Positions 1-6,976 of a stretch of DNA of 10,873 bases are shown in pieces; positions within the stretch are counted from its first letter, which is position 1; the number at the start of each line of letters is the position of its first letter. Below the pieces are notes generated by a model. The model did not search any database. It was not told where the DNA came from and worked only from the letters and a program-made list of their open reading frames with translations. Origin of the DNA: Patescibacteria group bacterium. Lineage in GTDB: Bacteria > Patescibacteriota > Microgenomatia > Levybacterales > UBA12049. Position numbers and translations under genes: made by a program. The stretch is from NCBI GenBank assembly GCA_030917445.1, contig JAUPUR010000037.1, forward strand, positions 1 to 10,873, in the 5' to 3' direction.

Positions 1-621
1 CAAAAAACAGATCTGACATTTGCAAATGGATTACGTTCTATTCTTCGTCAGGACCCTAATATCGTTTTTGTAGGAGAAATTCGTGATAATGAAACTGCTG
101 GAATAGCTGTTAATGCTGCTTTGACGGGTCATCTTGTTGTCTCAACACTTCATACAAATGATGCTGCAACGTCACTTCCACGACTTATTGATATGGATGT
201 CGAACCATTTCTCGTTGCTTCGACAGTGAATGTGATTATTGCACAGAGGTTGATGAGAAAAATTTGTGATATGTGTAAAGGTTCGGTCATGATGATGCGA
301 ACTGAACTTGCGAAAAATATTCCAGAAGATGCAATCGTACGCAATTTTGCTGATGCGGGAGAACTTCGTGTATATAAAGGAAAAGGATGCAAAATTTGTC
401 ATGGAACTGGATATAAGGGACGAGTGGGTGCATTTGAGGTTCTTGAAGTTACTCCTGCAGTTAAAAAATTGATTACAGGTAGAAGTGACTCTGATGTCAT
501 TCTAAAACAAGCAATCAACGATGGTATGACTACAATGTTAGATGATGGCCTGCAAAAAGTAGCAAAGGGAGTTACCACACTTGAAGAAGTACTGAGAGTG
601 ACAAAGGTTGAGTCAATTTAA
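1..621 (+). CDS. pilB: Type IV pilus assembly ATPase PilB (C-terminal part, 5' truncated by window)
   Basis: This is the C-terminal 206 residues of a GspE/PilB-type secretion ATPase; the reading frame is open from base 1, so the true start and the Walker A motif lie upstream of the window. Visible motifs, numbered from the first residue here, are the Walker B region DPNIVFVGEIRD (about 18-29), the His box TGHLVVSTLHTND (about 42-54), and the zinc-binding tetracysteine pair CDMC (89-92) and CKIC (130-133). The tetracysteine motif favours the extension ATPase PilB/GspE over the retraction ATPase PilT, which lacks it. In the family, this cytoplasmic hexamer hydrolyses ATP and turns the platform protein PilC to add pilin subunits. 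pilC follows after one base, which supports the call. A TTG at 121 is internal to the conserved domain and is not the start. Confidence 0.95.
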   Translation, partial: QKTDLTFANGLRSILRQDPNIVFVGEIRDNETAGIAVNAALTGHLVVSTLHTNDAATSLPRLIDMDVEPFLVASTVNVIIAQRLMRKICDMCKGSVMMMRTELAKNIPEDAIVRNFADAGELRVYKGKGCKICHGTGYKGRVGAFEVLEVTPAVKKLITGRSDSDVILKQAINDGMTTMLDDGLQKVAKGVTTLEEVLRVTKVESI

Positions 622-622
622 T

Positions 623-1675
623 ATGAACACAAAAAGAATTATATTATCTGGAAATGACAAATTGACCTTGATGAGTAACATGTCTACGATGCTCCAGGCT
701 GGAATTCCCATTCTTGAAATAGTTGATTCTCTACTTGAAAGTTCAAAAGGCTCACAAAGAAAAATTTTAGAAACAATGAAAGCAGATCTCAATGAGGGTA
801 AGCATATTTATAGTAGTTTGGAGAAGTTTCCCAGAGCATTTGATAAAGTAACTGTCAATATTATTAAAGCTTCGGAAGAAGCAGGGACACTTGATGTCGT
901 ACTTAATGATGTGAAAGAAAATATCAAGAAAGATATGGAGTTTTCTGACAAAGTACGAGCTGCATTGATGTACCCAATTTTTATTGTTTTTGTCTTTATT
1001 GCTGTACTTGTGATGATACTTGTCGTTGTTGTACCGAAAATTGCAACAGTTTTTACACGTTTAAATGTCGAGTTACCCCTTCCAACTCAGATCATGATAG
1101 GTTTATCTCAATTTATTACCTCGTATACAGTTCCGTTGATAATTTTCTTGGTTCTTTTTGCAGTTGGAGTTGCATATTTGTATAAGATGCAAAAGCAAAT
1201 TTTTTTAAGTATACTTTTTTCTCTTCCACTTGTTTCAGAACTTGCAAAGCAAATTGACTTAACAAGATTTTCACACAGTCTTTATTTGCTCTTAAATGCT
1301 GGAATTCCAATTGTATCTGCACTTGAGCTATCAGTATCAGTTGTCAAGAAAAGGGATATTAGTGATGCAATTAAGAAAGCTCTTGAAGTTGTTTCATCAG
1401 GTAAAAAATTATCAGATGGATTTAAAGAAAATAAGCATGTCTTTCCAGGCATTATGATCAAAATTACTGAAGCAGGAGAGAAAACAGGATCGCTTGAAAA
1501 GTCGATGGCAGATACTTCTGAATTTCTTGATTATCAAGTTTCCAAAACACTCAAGACTCTCACTGCTCTTCTTGAACCAGTTATGCTTGTAGGTGTGGGT
1601 GTACTTATCGGAGGTATGATGCTTGCAATAATTGCTCCTATTTATAATCTCATTGGACAAGTAGGAAATAGGTAA
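623..1675 (+). CDS. pilC: Type IV pilus inner-membrane platform protein PilC
   Basis: This 350-residue protein has the two tandem T2SF (GspF) domains of the family, at about 14-138 and 215-340. The duplication is visible directly: MLQAGIPILE near 23 matches LLNAGIPIVS near 223, and KASEEAGTL near 82 matches ITEAGEKTG near 281. Membrane segments lie at about 117-144, 166-187 and 318-340, the usual PilC topology. In the family it sits under the pilus and couples ATPase motion to pilin insertion. The ATG at 623 begins one base after the pilB stop; an in-frame TTG at 608 inside pilB would add five residues. I prefer the ATG because the TTG has no spaced ribosome-binding site. The length is slightly short compared with proteobacterial PilC (about 400), mostly at the N-terminus. 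Confidence 0.94.
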   Translation: MNTKRIILSGNDKLTLMSNMSTMLQAGIPILEIVDSLLESSKGSQRKILETMKADLNEGKHIYSSLEKFPRAFDKVTVNIIKASEEAGTLDVVLNDVKENIKKDMEFSDKVRAALMYPIFIVFVFIAVLVMILVVVVPKIATVFTRLNVELPLPTQIMIGLSQFITSYTVPLIIFLVLFAVGVAYLYKMQKQIFLSILFSLPLVSELAKQIDLTRFSHSLYLLLNAGIPIVSALELSVSVVKKRDISDAIKKALEVVSSGKKLSDGFKENKHVFPGIMIKITEAGEKTGSLEKSMADTSEFLDYQVSKTLKTLTALLEPVMLVGVGVLIGGMMLAIIAPIYNLIGQVGNR

Positions 1676-1676
1676 T

Positions 1677-2162
1677 ATGAAAAAAAAGTTATCTCAAGGT
1701 TTTACTTTTGTTGAACTACTCCTTGTCATGAGTGTCATTGCAATTTTGACAACTTTTGTTTCACTTGCACTTGTCAATAGTCGTGCTTCTACTTCTCTTG
1801 AGACTGTCAGTAGTACATTTATGGCAGACTTTAAAAATCAACAAGTAAAGGCAATGTCAGGTGATACAGAAGGAAGGGGGATGCCAGATCACTATGGAAT
1901 TTATTTTGATAGTGATGCCTACATACTTTTCCATGGCTCCTCATACAATTCGTCGGATGATGATAATTTTTCTGTCCCGATGGATAACTCAGTCACTATC
2001 TCTACAACATTTGCAAATGATACAGTTCATTTCGCAACACAAAGTGGTGAGATAACTGGGTTTAGTGAAGGTCAAAACACAGTTACATTTTCAGATGCGT
2101 CAGTCACAAAATCTAAGACTTTTATAGTGAACAAATATGGTGTTTTTAGTGAAGAAAATTAA
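1677..2162 (+). CDS. Type IV pilin-like minor pseudopilin (GspH/FimT-like)
   Basis: The 161-residue product begins with a class III prepilin leader: basic MKKKLSQG, then FTFVELLLVMSVIAILTTF. Prepilin peptidase should cut after Gly8, giving mature Phe1 and the conserved Glu5. The hydrophobic helix spans about 9-30. The remainder has a pattern seen in GspH/FimT-type pseudopilins: a helix continuing through FMADFKNQQVKAMSG and then short beta strands such as HYGIYFDSDAYILF and KTFIVNKYGVFS. There are no cysteines. It starts one base after pilC and overlaps the next gene by up to 26 nt, so it is coupled within the pilus operon. By family analogy it belongs to the minor-pilin complex that primes assembly and sits at the tip. 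The GspH assignment rests on length and strand pattern only; the prepilin call is secure. Confidence 0.8.
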   Translation: MKKKLSQGFTFVELLLVMSVIAILTTFVSLALVNSRASTSLETVSSTFMADFKNQQVKAMSGDTEGRGMPDHYGIYFDSDAYILFHGSSYNSSDDDNFSVPMDNSVTISTTFANDTVHFATQSGEITGFSEGQNTVTFSDASVTKSKTFIVNKYGVFSEEN

Positions 2163-4203
2163 AAATCATATGAAGGGATCACTTCTTCTCGAGCTACTTA
2201 TTGCAGTTGGTGTTTTTGCTATTGTTTTGCCACCACTTATTATGGGGTTTATCTCAGCAGGAGGAGGGAAGGCTCAGCAAAACAGGCGAATTGAGGCAAT
2301 TGCGCTTCTTCGTGAAACAGAGGAAGCTGTAAGAAGTGTAAGAGAGAAAGGGTGGAGTTCTTTTGCAACGAATGGCACCTATCATCCTATTGTTTCATCA
2401 ACAGAGTGGAGTCTTGTTGCAGGTACAGAAAACGTTAATGGTTTGACACGCTCGTTGGAGATTTCAAGTGTTAGTAGAGATAGCAATGGAGTTGTCGTAA
2501 CTTCGGGTGGAACAATTGATCCTTCTACGAAAAAAGTAGATATTACAATTTCATGGGGTCTTCCTTTTCTTTCTGAAGTAACCTCAACAATGTATGTCAC
2601 TCGCTATGTTGGGAATAATGCAAATAGTCAAACTTCCCAAGCAGATTTTAATTTAGGAAATCCACAGAATACTCAGGTGAGTAATACAAGTGGTGGAGAG
2701 GTAAAACTTGCGTTTAATACGAAAGGAAAATGGTGTGAGCCTAATTTGTCTATTGCATCGGTTGATCTGCCTGGAACACCAAACTCAGTGTGGGGGTCTG
2801 AGGGAAATATTTATGTATCTTCTCAGCAAACAACTAATTCTTTTATGCATGTAGAAGTGAGTAATACAGACCCACCAACATCTTCATTTCAGGGTAAGTT
2901 GACTGGTTATGAAGGTTTTGATGTATTTGGGGATGGAAGTTATGGTTATATTGCGACGTCAAACAATACGAAAGAAGTGGTTATCATAAATTTGAATCAG
3001 TACTCAGATCCCGGAAATCAGATTTATCAGGAAGCAGGATACTTTAATACGGTAACAAACACTGGAAGTTCGGTTTCTACAGATGCAAACGCAATCTTTG
3101 TTATGAACAATAGAGGGTATGTCACTGCTGATAATTATCTATATGTATTTGATCTCTCAAGTAAATCAGGATCCCGTCCACGCATCGGAAATCGGATTTC
3201 ATTTGCAAATACCGGAGATACTGCTGGACAAATTTATGGACGAGTTGTTGGTAGCACGACATACATTTTTATTGCAGTACAAGGTAGTACTGTAGAAGAA
3301 TTAAAAGTACTCAATGTAACCAATCATAATCAATCATCGCAGTGGAGAGTCGTAGGTGATATAAATATCGAGCCAAATAACTGTAGTAGTCTTGAGTCAG
3401 GAAAAGCAGTGTATGTCAATCCTGATGGAACACGAGCATTTATTTCTTCCACAAATGATGTTAATTTTAAAGAGTTTTTTACGATCAACACGTCAAATAA
3501 ATCAAATCCATCACTTGTTGGCGGGCTTGCTACAAATCCTCCCTGTACTAATGGAGGAGGGTATGAGGCAGGGGGTATGGACCCTGAACAATCAGTTGTT
3601 GTTTCACTTCTGGAAAATAGAGCAATTGTTGTGGGACTAGATAATCCAAATGACGCTATCAATTCAAAAGAATATCAAGTACTTGACCTTACCAATGAAG
3701 CAAATCCGACATACTGTGGAGGTCTAGATATTGATGCTGGAATAATAGGCATTACATCAGTAAAAGAGGCAGATGGTGATGCTTTTTCGTATATCATCAC
3801 CAATGATGCTTCAAATGAACTCAAAATTATTCAGGGAGGCCCTGATGGAACATACCTTGAGGAAGGGGTGTATGACTCAGTTGAGACAGATTTAGGATCT
3901 GAGGCGGCATTGAATCGGCTTAATGTTACATCAACGGTGCCAGTTGCTACCACCCTTACTTTTCAAATTGCAGGAGCAGATCAAGTAAATGGATCGTGTG
4001 TCAATGCATCTTATACATATGTTGGTCCAGATGGGACAAATTCAACGTTTTATCCATCTACGGGAGGAGTAATTCCTTTCAATGATGATGGATCTGGCTT
4101 TGAGAATCCTGCACGATGTGTCAAATATCGAGCGTATTTATCAACAACTAATTACAATCTTTCTCCAGAAGTTCTTGATGTATCACTCAATTACTCACCA
4201 TGA
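2137..4203 (+). CDS. Giant pilin-like protein with a seven-bladed LVIVD-type beta-propeller (probable pilus tip adhesin)
   Basis: At 688 residues this is far larger than ordinary pilins (about 150). The N-terminus has a prepilin leader ending in MKG (12-14), then SLLLELLIAVGVFAIV with Glu at mature position 5 and a membrane helix at about 15-37. After a pilin-like region to about 200, seven repeats run to about 566. Each pairs a strand such as GYIATS, RGYVTA, YIFIAV, RAFISS, RAIVVG or FSYIIT with a second strand such as VVIINL, LYVFDL, LKVLNV, FFTINT, YQVLDL or LKIIQG, usually followed by a turn ending in Pro. That is the LVIVD propeller pattern. A C-terminal beta domain (about 598-688) ends in LSPEVLDVSLNYSP. 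Six cysteines could form disulfides outside the cell. Starts at ATG 2137, GTG 2149 or ATG 2170 all keep the cleavage site; none has a clear ribosome-binding site. Its role as tip adhesin, like PilY1, is inference. Confidence 0.85.
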   Translation: MVFLVKKIKNHMKGSLLLELLIAVGVFAIVLPPLIMGFISAGGGKAQQNRRIEAIALLRETEEAVRSVREKGWSSFATNGTYHPIVSSTEWSLVAGTENVNGLTRSLEISSVSRDSNGVVVTSGGTIDPSTKKVDITISWGLPFLSEVTSTMYVTRYVGNNANSQTSQADFNLGNPQNTQVSNTSGGEVKLAFNTKGKWCEPNLSIASVDLPGTPNSVWGSEGNIYVSSQQTTNSFMHVEVSNTDPPTSSFQGKLTGYEGFDVFGDGSYGYIATSNNTKEVVIINLNQYSDPGNQIYQEAGYFNTVTNTGSSVSTDANAIFVMNNRGYVTADNYLYVFDLSSKSGSRPRIGNRISFANTGDTAGQIYGRVVGSTTYIFIAVQGSTVEELKVLNVTNHNQSSQWRVVGDINIEPNNCSSLESGKAVYVNPDGTRAFISSTNDVNFKEFFTINTSNKSNPSLVGGLATNPPCTNGGGYEAGGMDPEQSVVVSLLENRAIVVGLDNPNDAINSKEYQVLDLTNEANPTYCGGLDIDAGIIGITSVKEADGDAFSYIITNDASNELKIIQGGPDGTYLEEGVYDSVETDLGSEAALNRLNVTSTVPVATTLTFQIAGADQVNGSCVNASYTYVGPDGTNSTFYPSTGGVIPFNDDGSGFENPARCVKYRAYLSTTNYNLSPEVLDVSLNYSP

Positions 4204-4709
4204 TAAAAGGATTATTCATTTTAAAAAAAATACAGAAAGGATTTACTCTTATAGAACTTATTTTATATATGGGTCTTCTGAGTGTCCTTCTTCTTGTACT
4301 TTCACAAGTATTCACGACTGTACTTGAAGGACAAATTAACGCAGAGGCAACATCATCAGTTGCACAAGATGGAAGGTATATATACTCTCGATTTATTCAT
4401 GATGTACATAATGCAGATAGTGTTGCTACGCCATCTGCACTAGGTGAAATATCAGAGTCGCTTGTACTATCAAGTAATACGCTTGTTTACACATATTTTT
4501 TAAATAATGGAAATCTTTATATTTCAGATCCAACAGGTACACACCAATTAAATAGTTTTAACACAACTATATCTGATCTTGTTTTTCAGAGAATTGGAAA
4601 TGTAGCAGGGAAACATACGTTTCAAATTCATTTTACAGTCACAAGTAAGGGGGAGTTGAGAGGGAATAACGAGATTAAAATATTTCAAACAACTGCAGGG
4701 TTAAGATGA
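4200..4709 (+). CDS. Minor pilin, PilW/GspJ-like
   Basis: The 169-residue product has a 14-residue basic leader ending in KIQKG, then FTLIELILYMGLLSVLLLVLSQVF. The predicted cleavage is after Gly14, with Glu at mature position 5 and a membrane helix at about 15-38. The stretch ATSSVAQDGRYIYSRFIHDVHNAD (about 49-72) is typical of PilW/GspJ minor pilins: a long amphipathic helix with an Arg-x-x-x-x-x-x-x-Asp-Val/Ile core followed by small beta strands. It overlaps the upstream propeller gene by ATGA and ends in another ATGA with the PilX-like gene, so the three are probably translationally coupled. The order pseudopilin, large pilin, J/W-like, K/X-like resembles the GspH-I-J-K order of type II secretion, suggesting these proteins form one tip complex. 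Confidence 0.8.
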   Translation: MIKGLFILKKIQKGFTLIELILYMGLLSVLLLVLSQVFTTVLEGQINAEATSSVAQDGRYIYSRFIHDVHNADSVATPSALGEISESLVLSSNTLVYTYFLNNGNLYISDPTGTHQLNSFNTTISDLVFQRIGNVAGKHTFQIHFTVTSKGELRGNNEIKIFQTTAGLR

Positions 4710-5089
4710 GAAAATCTAATAATTATTCAGGTCAAACACTTGTACTTTTACTTGTTTTTGTTGTTATTGCGATGTTGATCACAACAGCTGTTTTGACTAT
4801 GACGACAATTAATTCAGGAGCAACTGACAAAGTATATCAAGGCACGACAGCACTTGATATTGCAGAAAGTGGAGCAGAAACTGCTATGATAAAAATAATT
4901 AGAGATCCAAGTTACTCTGGAGAAACAGTAGCAATTGGCAATGGTGAAGCAGTCATCACTGTTACTGGTAGCAATCCTAAAATAATAACATCGAAAGGTG
5001 ATTTAAATAATTTTTCTCGAAGAGTTGAGGTCACAGTAGACTTTACAAATAATATTGCGACAGTAACCTCATGGAAGGAAATTCAATGA
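4706..5089 (+). CDS. Minor pilin, PilX/GspK-like, without the conserved Glu5
   Basis: This 127-residue protein starts MRKSNNYSGQTLVLLLVFVV and has one N-terminal membrane helix (about 11-34), followed by TTINSGATDKVYQGTTALDIAESGAETAM. The ALDIAESGAE stretch is the hallmark of PilX/GspK N-terminal regions. If processed after Gly9, mature position 5 is Leu rather than Glu, as in GspK and some PilX proteins, which fits a pilin that caps the filament and needs no preceding subunit. A weak ribosome-binding site, AGGG at 4697-4700, precedes the ATG by five bases. It is coupled by ATGA at both ends. The C-terminal half is short (about 70 residues), far smaller than GspK, and looks like a simple beta sandwich. 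Confidence 0.75.
   Translation: MRKSNNYSGQTLVLLLVFVVIAMLITTAVLTMTTINSGATDKVYQGTTALDIAESGAETAMIKIIRDPSYSGETVAIGNGEAVITVTGSNPKIITSKGDLNNFSRRVEVTVDFTNNIATVTSWKEIQ
5073..5079 (+). promoter_or_regulatory. Strong Shine-Dalgarno site (GGAAGGA) deciding the start at 5086
   Basis: GGAAGGA lies inside the 3' end of the PilX-like gene, six bases before ATG 5086. It supports 5086 as the start over the in-frame ATG at 5071, which has no such site. It is the only strong Shine-Dalgarno sequence I see in the window. Confidence 0.7.
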
Positions 5090-6129
5090 AAAAAGAACAA
5101 AATGAAAAACAGTCAAGAAAATTATCAGGAGTATTTTATCTTGGTCGATATCAGGGAATATATTATGTTCCTGAAAGAAATCAAGTTTTTCAGTTTGTTT
5201 TTCCCACAGATATAGTTTCTGATCTTGAAGTTGTACGTCCTGATTTGCTTGCTTCTTCATTGAAAGATTTTCTCTTAAAAAATCAAATCGAACCACGATC
5301 ATTCTCACTCCTTCTTGCAGATGAAGTCGTCTTTGCAAAAACAGTGACTCAGCCAGATATCAAGATTAGAGAAGAAGAGATCACAGCATTTATTGATACA
5401 GTTCCTTTTGAAGAACCATCAGTTGTGAGGATTGCAACTGAGACACATATTCTTGTAGCAGTTGTTAACAGAGAATATATTATGGCATTTAAGTCAGCGT
5501 TCGCTTCGTCTGGACATATACTCGAGATTGCGATTCCTGCTTTTCTGTTGTCAAAATTTGTTGATTTTAAAAAATCTCAAGACGCTTCATCATTTTCAGT
5601 TGCTCTCAAACATAGCGATGAGTTCAAATCATACAATCTTAATCAAGAAGATCTCATTATAAATCCATCTGAAAAGCCTTTGATATCAAAAGAAGTTCCA
5701 AAAGATAAAAAAAGACTTTTTATCTTAGGTGGCGTTTTTGTAGTACTCATAATTGTGTTAGGTATTGTGATTTATATGTCGATGCAACCAATTGCTACAG
5801 CACCACTCACCCAAAAACCTGCACCAGTTGTGGCACAGGTGGAAGTTATACAACCGGTTCAGCTTACAGGAGTCGTATTATTTGCAAGTAGTACGGCAAG
5901 TAAAGCCGCAATACTTGAATCACGCTTAAAAGCCGCAGGAGTATCAACTGTTGAGCTATCTCAAACTCAGAGTATAACTGCGACAAATTCGAGCGTCCTT
6001 TTCGCACCAACAGTGACACAAGAACAAAGACTGAAAATTCTTACAGAAATTAATGCGATTGATGAAACCATAGAAGCATATGAAGATAATGAAATTACAG
6101 AGGATATTGTTATTACTATTGTGCGGTAA
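5086..6129 (+). CDS. Membrane protein with PilM-like cytoplasmic half and LytR_C-like outer half
   Basis: The 347-residue protein has three parts. Residues 13-160 resemble the first half of PilM (actin-like fold): SGVFYLGRYQGIYYV at the start, LKDFLLKNQIEPRSFSLLLADEVVFAKTV (59-87), an acidic REEEITAFIDTVPFEE (95-110), and VAVVNREYIMAFKSAFASSG (124-143). The ATP-binding second half of PilM is not apparent. A basic stretch then leads into one membrane helix (about 211-231), a Pro/Gln-rich linker (238-258) and a C-terminal domain (260-347). That domain has the strand - helix - strand pattern seen in LytR_C domains: VVLFASSTASKAAILESRLKAAGVSTVEL. Topology should be N-in, C-out. It overlaps the PilX-like stop by ATGA and is the last gene of the pilus operon, where PilM/N/O alignment proteins would be expected. 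It could bridge ATPase/platform and envelope. The domain calls are by eye and need a profile search. Confidence 0.6.
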   Translation: MKKEQNEKQSRKLSGVFYLGRYQGIYYVPERNQVFQFVFPTDIVSDLEVVRPDLLASSLKDFLLKNQIEPRSFSLLLADEVVFAKTVTQPDIKIREEEITAFIDTVPFEEPSVVRIATETHILVAVVNREYIMAFKSAFASSGHILEIAIPAFLLSKFVDFKKSQDASSFSVALKHSDEFKSYNLNQEDLIINPSEKPLISKEVPKDKKRLFILGGVFVVLIIVLGIVIYMSMQPIATAPLTQKPAPVVAQVEVIQPVQLTGVVLFASSTASKAAILESRLKAAGVSTVELSQTQSITATNSSVLFAPTVTQEQRLKILTEINAIDETIEAYEDNEITEDIVITIVR

Positions 6130-6372
6130 TTACTTTTTCTTTTTAGAAGATTTTTTACTAGACTTTGCTTCTGGGTGTGGCTTGCTTACAAAATAAAGGA
6201 GTGAGAGAAGAAGAGCAGATCCGATAGTTGCAAGTATCATATAGATTTGAAATTGATCATTTTCAAGAATAGTATTTTGATTATTTTGAAATATAAGAAG
6301 CATTGAGAGTGAGAGCATGAGGATAAGAAAAGAAGCAAACAATTTGAGAGCAGATGAATTTTTCTGATGCAT
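6130..6372 (-). CDS. Small two-TM membrane protein with a lysine-rich C-terminal tail
   Basis: This 80-residue protein of unknown function has two predicted membrane helices, at about 9-29 (LKLFASFLILMLSLSMLLIF) and 43-63 (IYMILATIGSALLLSLLYFV). They are joined by a short polar loop of about 13 residues, and the protein ends in the basic tail KPHPEAKSSKKSSKKKK. The tail predicts both termini in the cytoplasm. I take it as real because the start is preceded by perfect TTGACA and TATAAT boxes and because hydrophobicity and charge are organised as in a membrane protein. Its stop codon abuts the stop codon of the convergent pilus operon with no spacer. It may be a membrane accessory of the pilus machine or an unrelated small protein; nothing decides this. 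Confidence 0.6.
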   Translation of the reverse strand: MHQKNSSALKLFASFLILMLSLSMLLIFQNNQNTILENDQFQIYMILATIGSALLLSLLYFVSKPHPEAKSSKKSSKKKK

Positions 6373-6377
6373 ACAAT

Positions 6378-6408
6378 ATTATAAGTGTATGGCAATTCCT
6401 CATGTCAA
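6378..6408 (-). promoter_or_regulatory. Consensus sigma-70 promoter for the small membrane protein, predicted leaderless
   Basis: On the minus strand, TTGACA (6403-6408) and TATAAT (6378-6383) are both perfect matches, with a 19-bp spacer that is longer than the ideal 17. Only five bases separate the -10 box from the ATG at 6372, so transcription should begin at or within a base of the start codon. Confidence 0.65.
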
Positions 6409-6458
6409 GCTCTACTTTTTTGTAAAAAATAACAGAATGGTTTCTTACACAATGCCAC

Positions 6459-6489
6459 TTGACAGCATATCTTAGACTGTGACAATAAT
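6459..6489 (+). promoter_or_regulatory. Probable promoter of the major pilin pair
   Basis: TTGACA (6459-6464) is followed after 19 bp by AATAAT (6484-6489), five of six matches to the -10 consensus. The predicted start near 6496 leaves a leader of about 22 nt before ATG 6518. It lies back to back with the promoter of the minus-strand small membrane protein in the only sizeable non-coding gap (6373-6517). The -35 is perfect; the -10 is less certain. Confidence 0.5.
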
Positions 6490-6492
6490 TGA

Positions 6493-6512
6493 TTAGATCC
6501 AAAAAGATCTGA
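6493..6512 (+). other. Small hairpin in the pilin leader
   Basis: The arms AGATC (6495-6499) and GATCT (6506-6510) are exact inverted repeats around a 6-nt A-rich loop, extendable by one U-G and one A-U pair to 6493-6512. It sits between the predicted transcription start and the pilin ATG, which has no recognisable Shine-Dalgarno site. It could stabilise the 5' end of an abundant pilin mRNA or tune translation. Short palindromes also arise by chance in AT-rich DNA. Confidence 0.35.
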
Positions 6513-6517
6513 CCAAA

Positions 6518-6976
6518 ATGACAACTGCTCAAATAACAAAATCACACAAAGGTTTTACACTTATTGAACTTCTTGTAGTTATCGGAATTCTAGCAACTCT
6601 TCTTGCTATTACACTTATTGCTATCAATCCAGCTCGTCAGTTTGCTCAAGCAAACAACACTAAAAGACGATCTGACGTTCTTCAACTATTAAATGCAGTT
6701 CATCAATATGCAGCTGAAAATCAAGGACAATTCCCAACAGGATTGACAGCAAGCGCAGCAGCTGCACCGATTGCTGATACAGGAACTGACATTTGTACTG
6801 CAATCATGCCAACATATATCTCAGCTCTTCCAACAGATCCATCACTAAATACCAATCCTGTAACAGATTGTGCTACTTATGACACTGGGTACACAGTAGC
6901 TCGAGATGCACAAGGAAGAATCACAGTTGCAGCTCCATCAGCTGAGCTTGGACAAACAATTTCAGTTGTTAGATAA
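6518..6976 (+). CDS. Type IV major pilin, copy 1
   Basis: The 152-residue prepilin has a 12-residue leader, MTTAQITKSHKG, and then the classical FTLIELLVVIGILATLLAITL with Glu5 of the mature protein. The mature protein is 140 residues. After the hydrophobic helix come a basic KRR (mature 37-39), an amphipathic helix SDVLQLLNAVHQYAAENQG, and a small globular domain. Two cysteines (mature 81 and 106) could form the C-terminal disulfide loop, with LPTDPSLNTNPVTDC between. An Ala-rich segment, TASAAAAPIA, links helix and globular part. The short head is typical of pilins in Gram-positive and candidate phyla radiation lineages. No Shine-Dalgarno is visible before the ATG; a separate promoter upstream suggests regulation apart from the assembly operon. 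A near-identical second copy follows two bases after the stop. As the simplest pilin with its own promoter, it is the probable main filament subunit. Confidence 0.88.
   Translation: MTTAQITKSHKGFTLIELLVVIGILATLLAITLIAINPARQFAQANNTKRRSDVLQLLNAVHQYAAENQGQFPTGLTASAAAAPIADTGTDICTAIMPTYISALPTDPSLNTNPVTDCATYDTGYTVARDAQGRITVAAPSAELGQTISVVR

Noticed and set aside
3330..3662. 110-codon open frame opposite the propeller gene
   Set aside because: It lies wholly inside the propeller coding region, has no promoter or ribosome-binding site and shows only mirrored composition of the real gene.
4201..5089. Possible recoding of TGA (as Gly or Trp), as in some candidate phyla lineages
   Set aside because: TGA ends three genes here (4201-4203, 4707-4709, 5087-5089), each within an ATGA overlap with the next start, and no conserved domain contains an in-frame TGA. 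The standard code fits.
6281..6532. Minus-strand open frame of 83 codons overlapping the small membrane protein and the pilin promoter region
   Set aside because: It crosses both promoters and the start of the pilin gene, has no protein-like features and overlaps a better-supported gene on the same strand in another frame.
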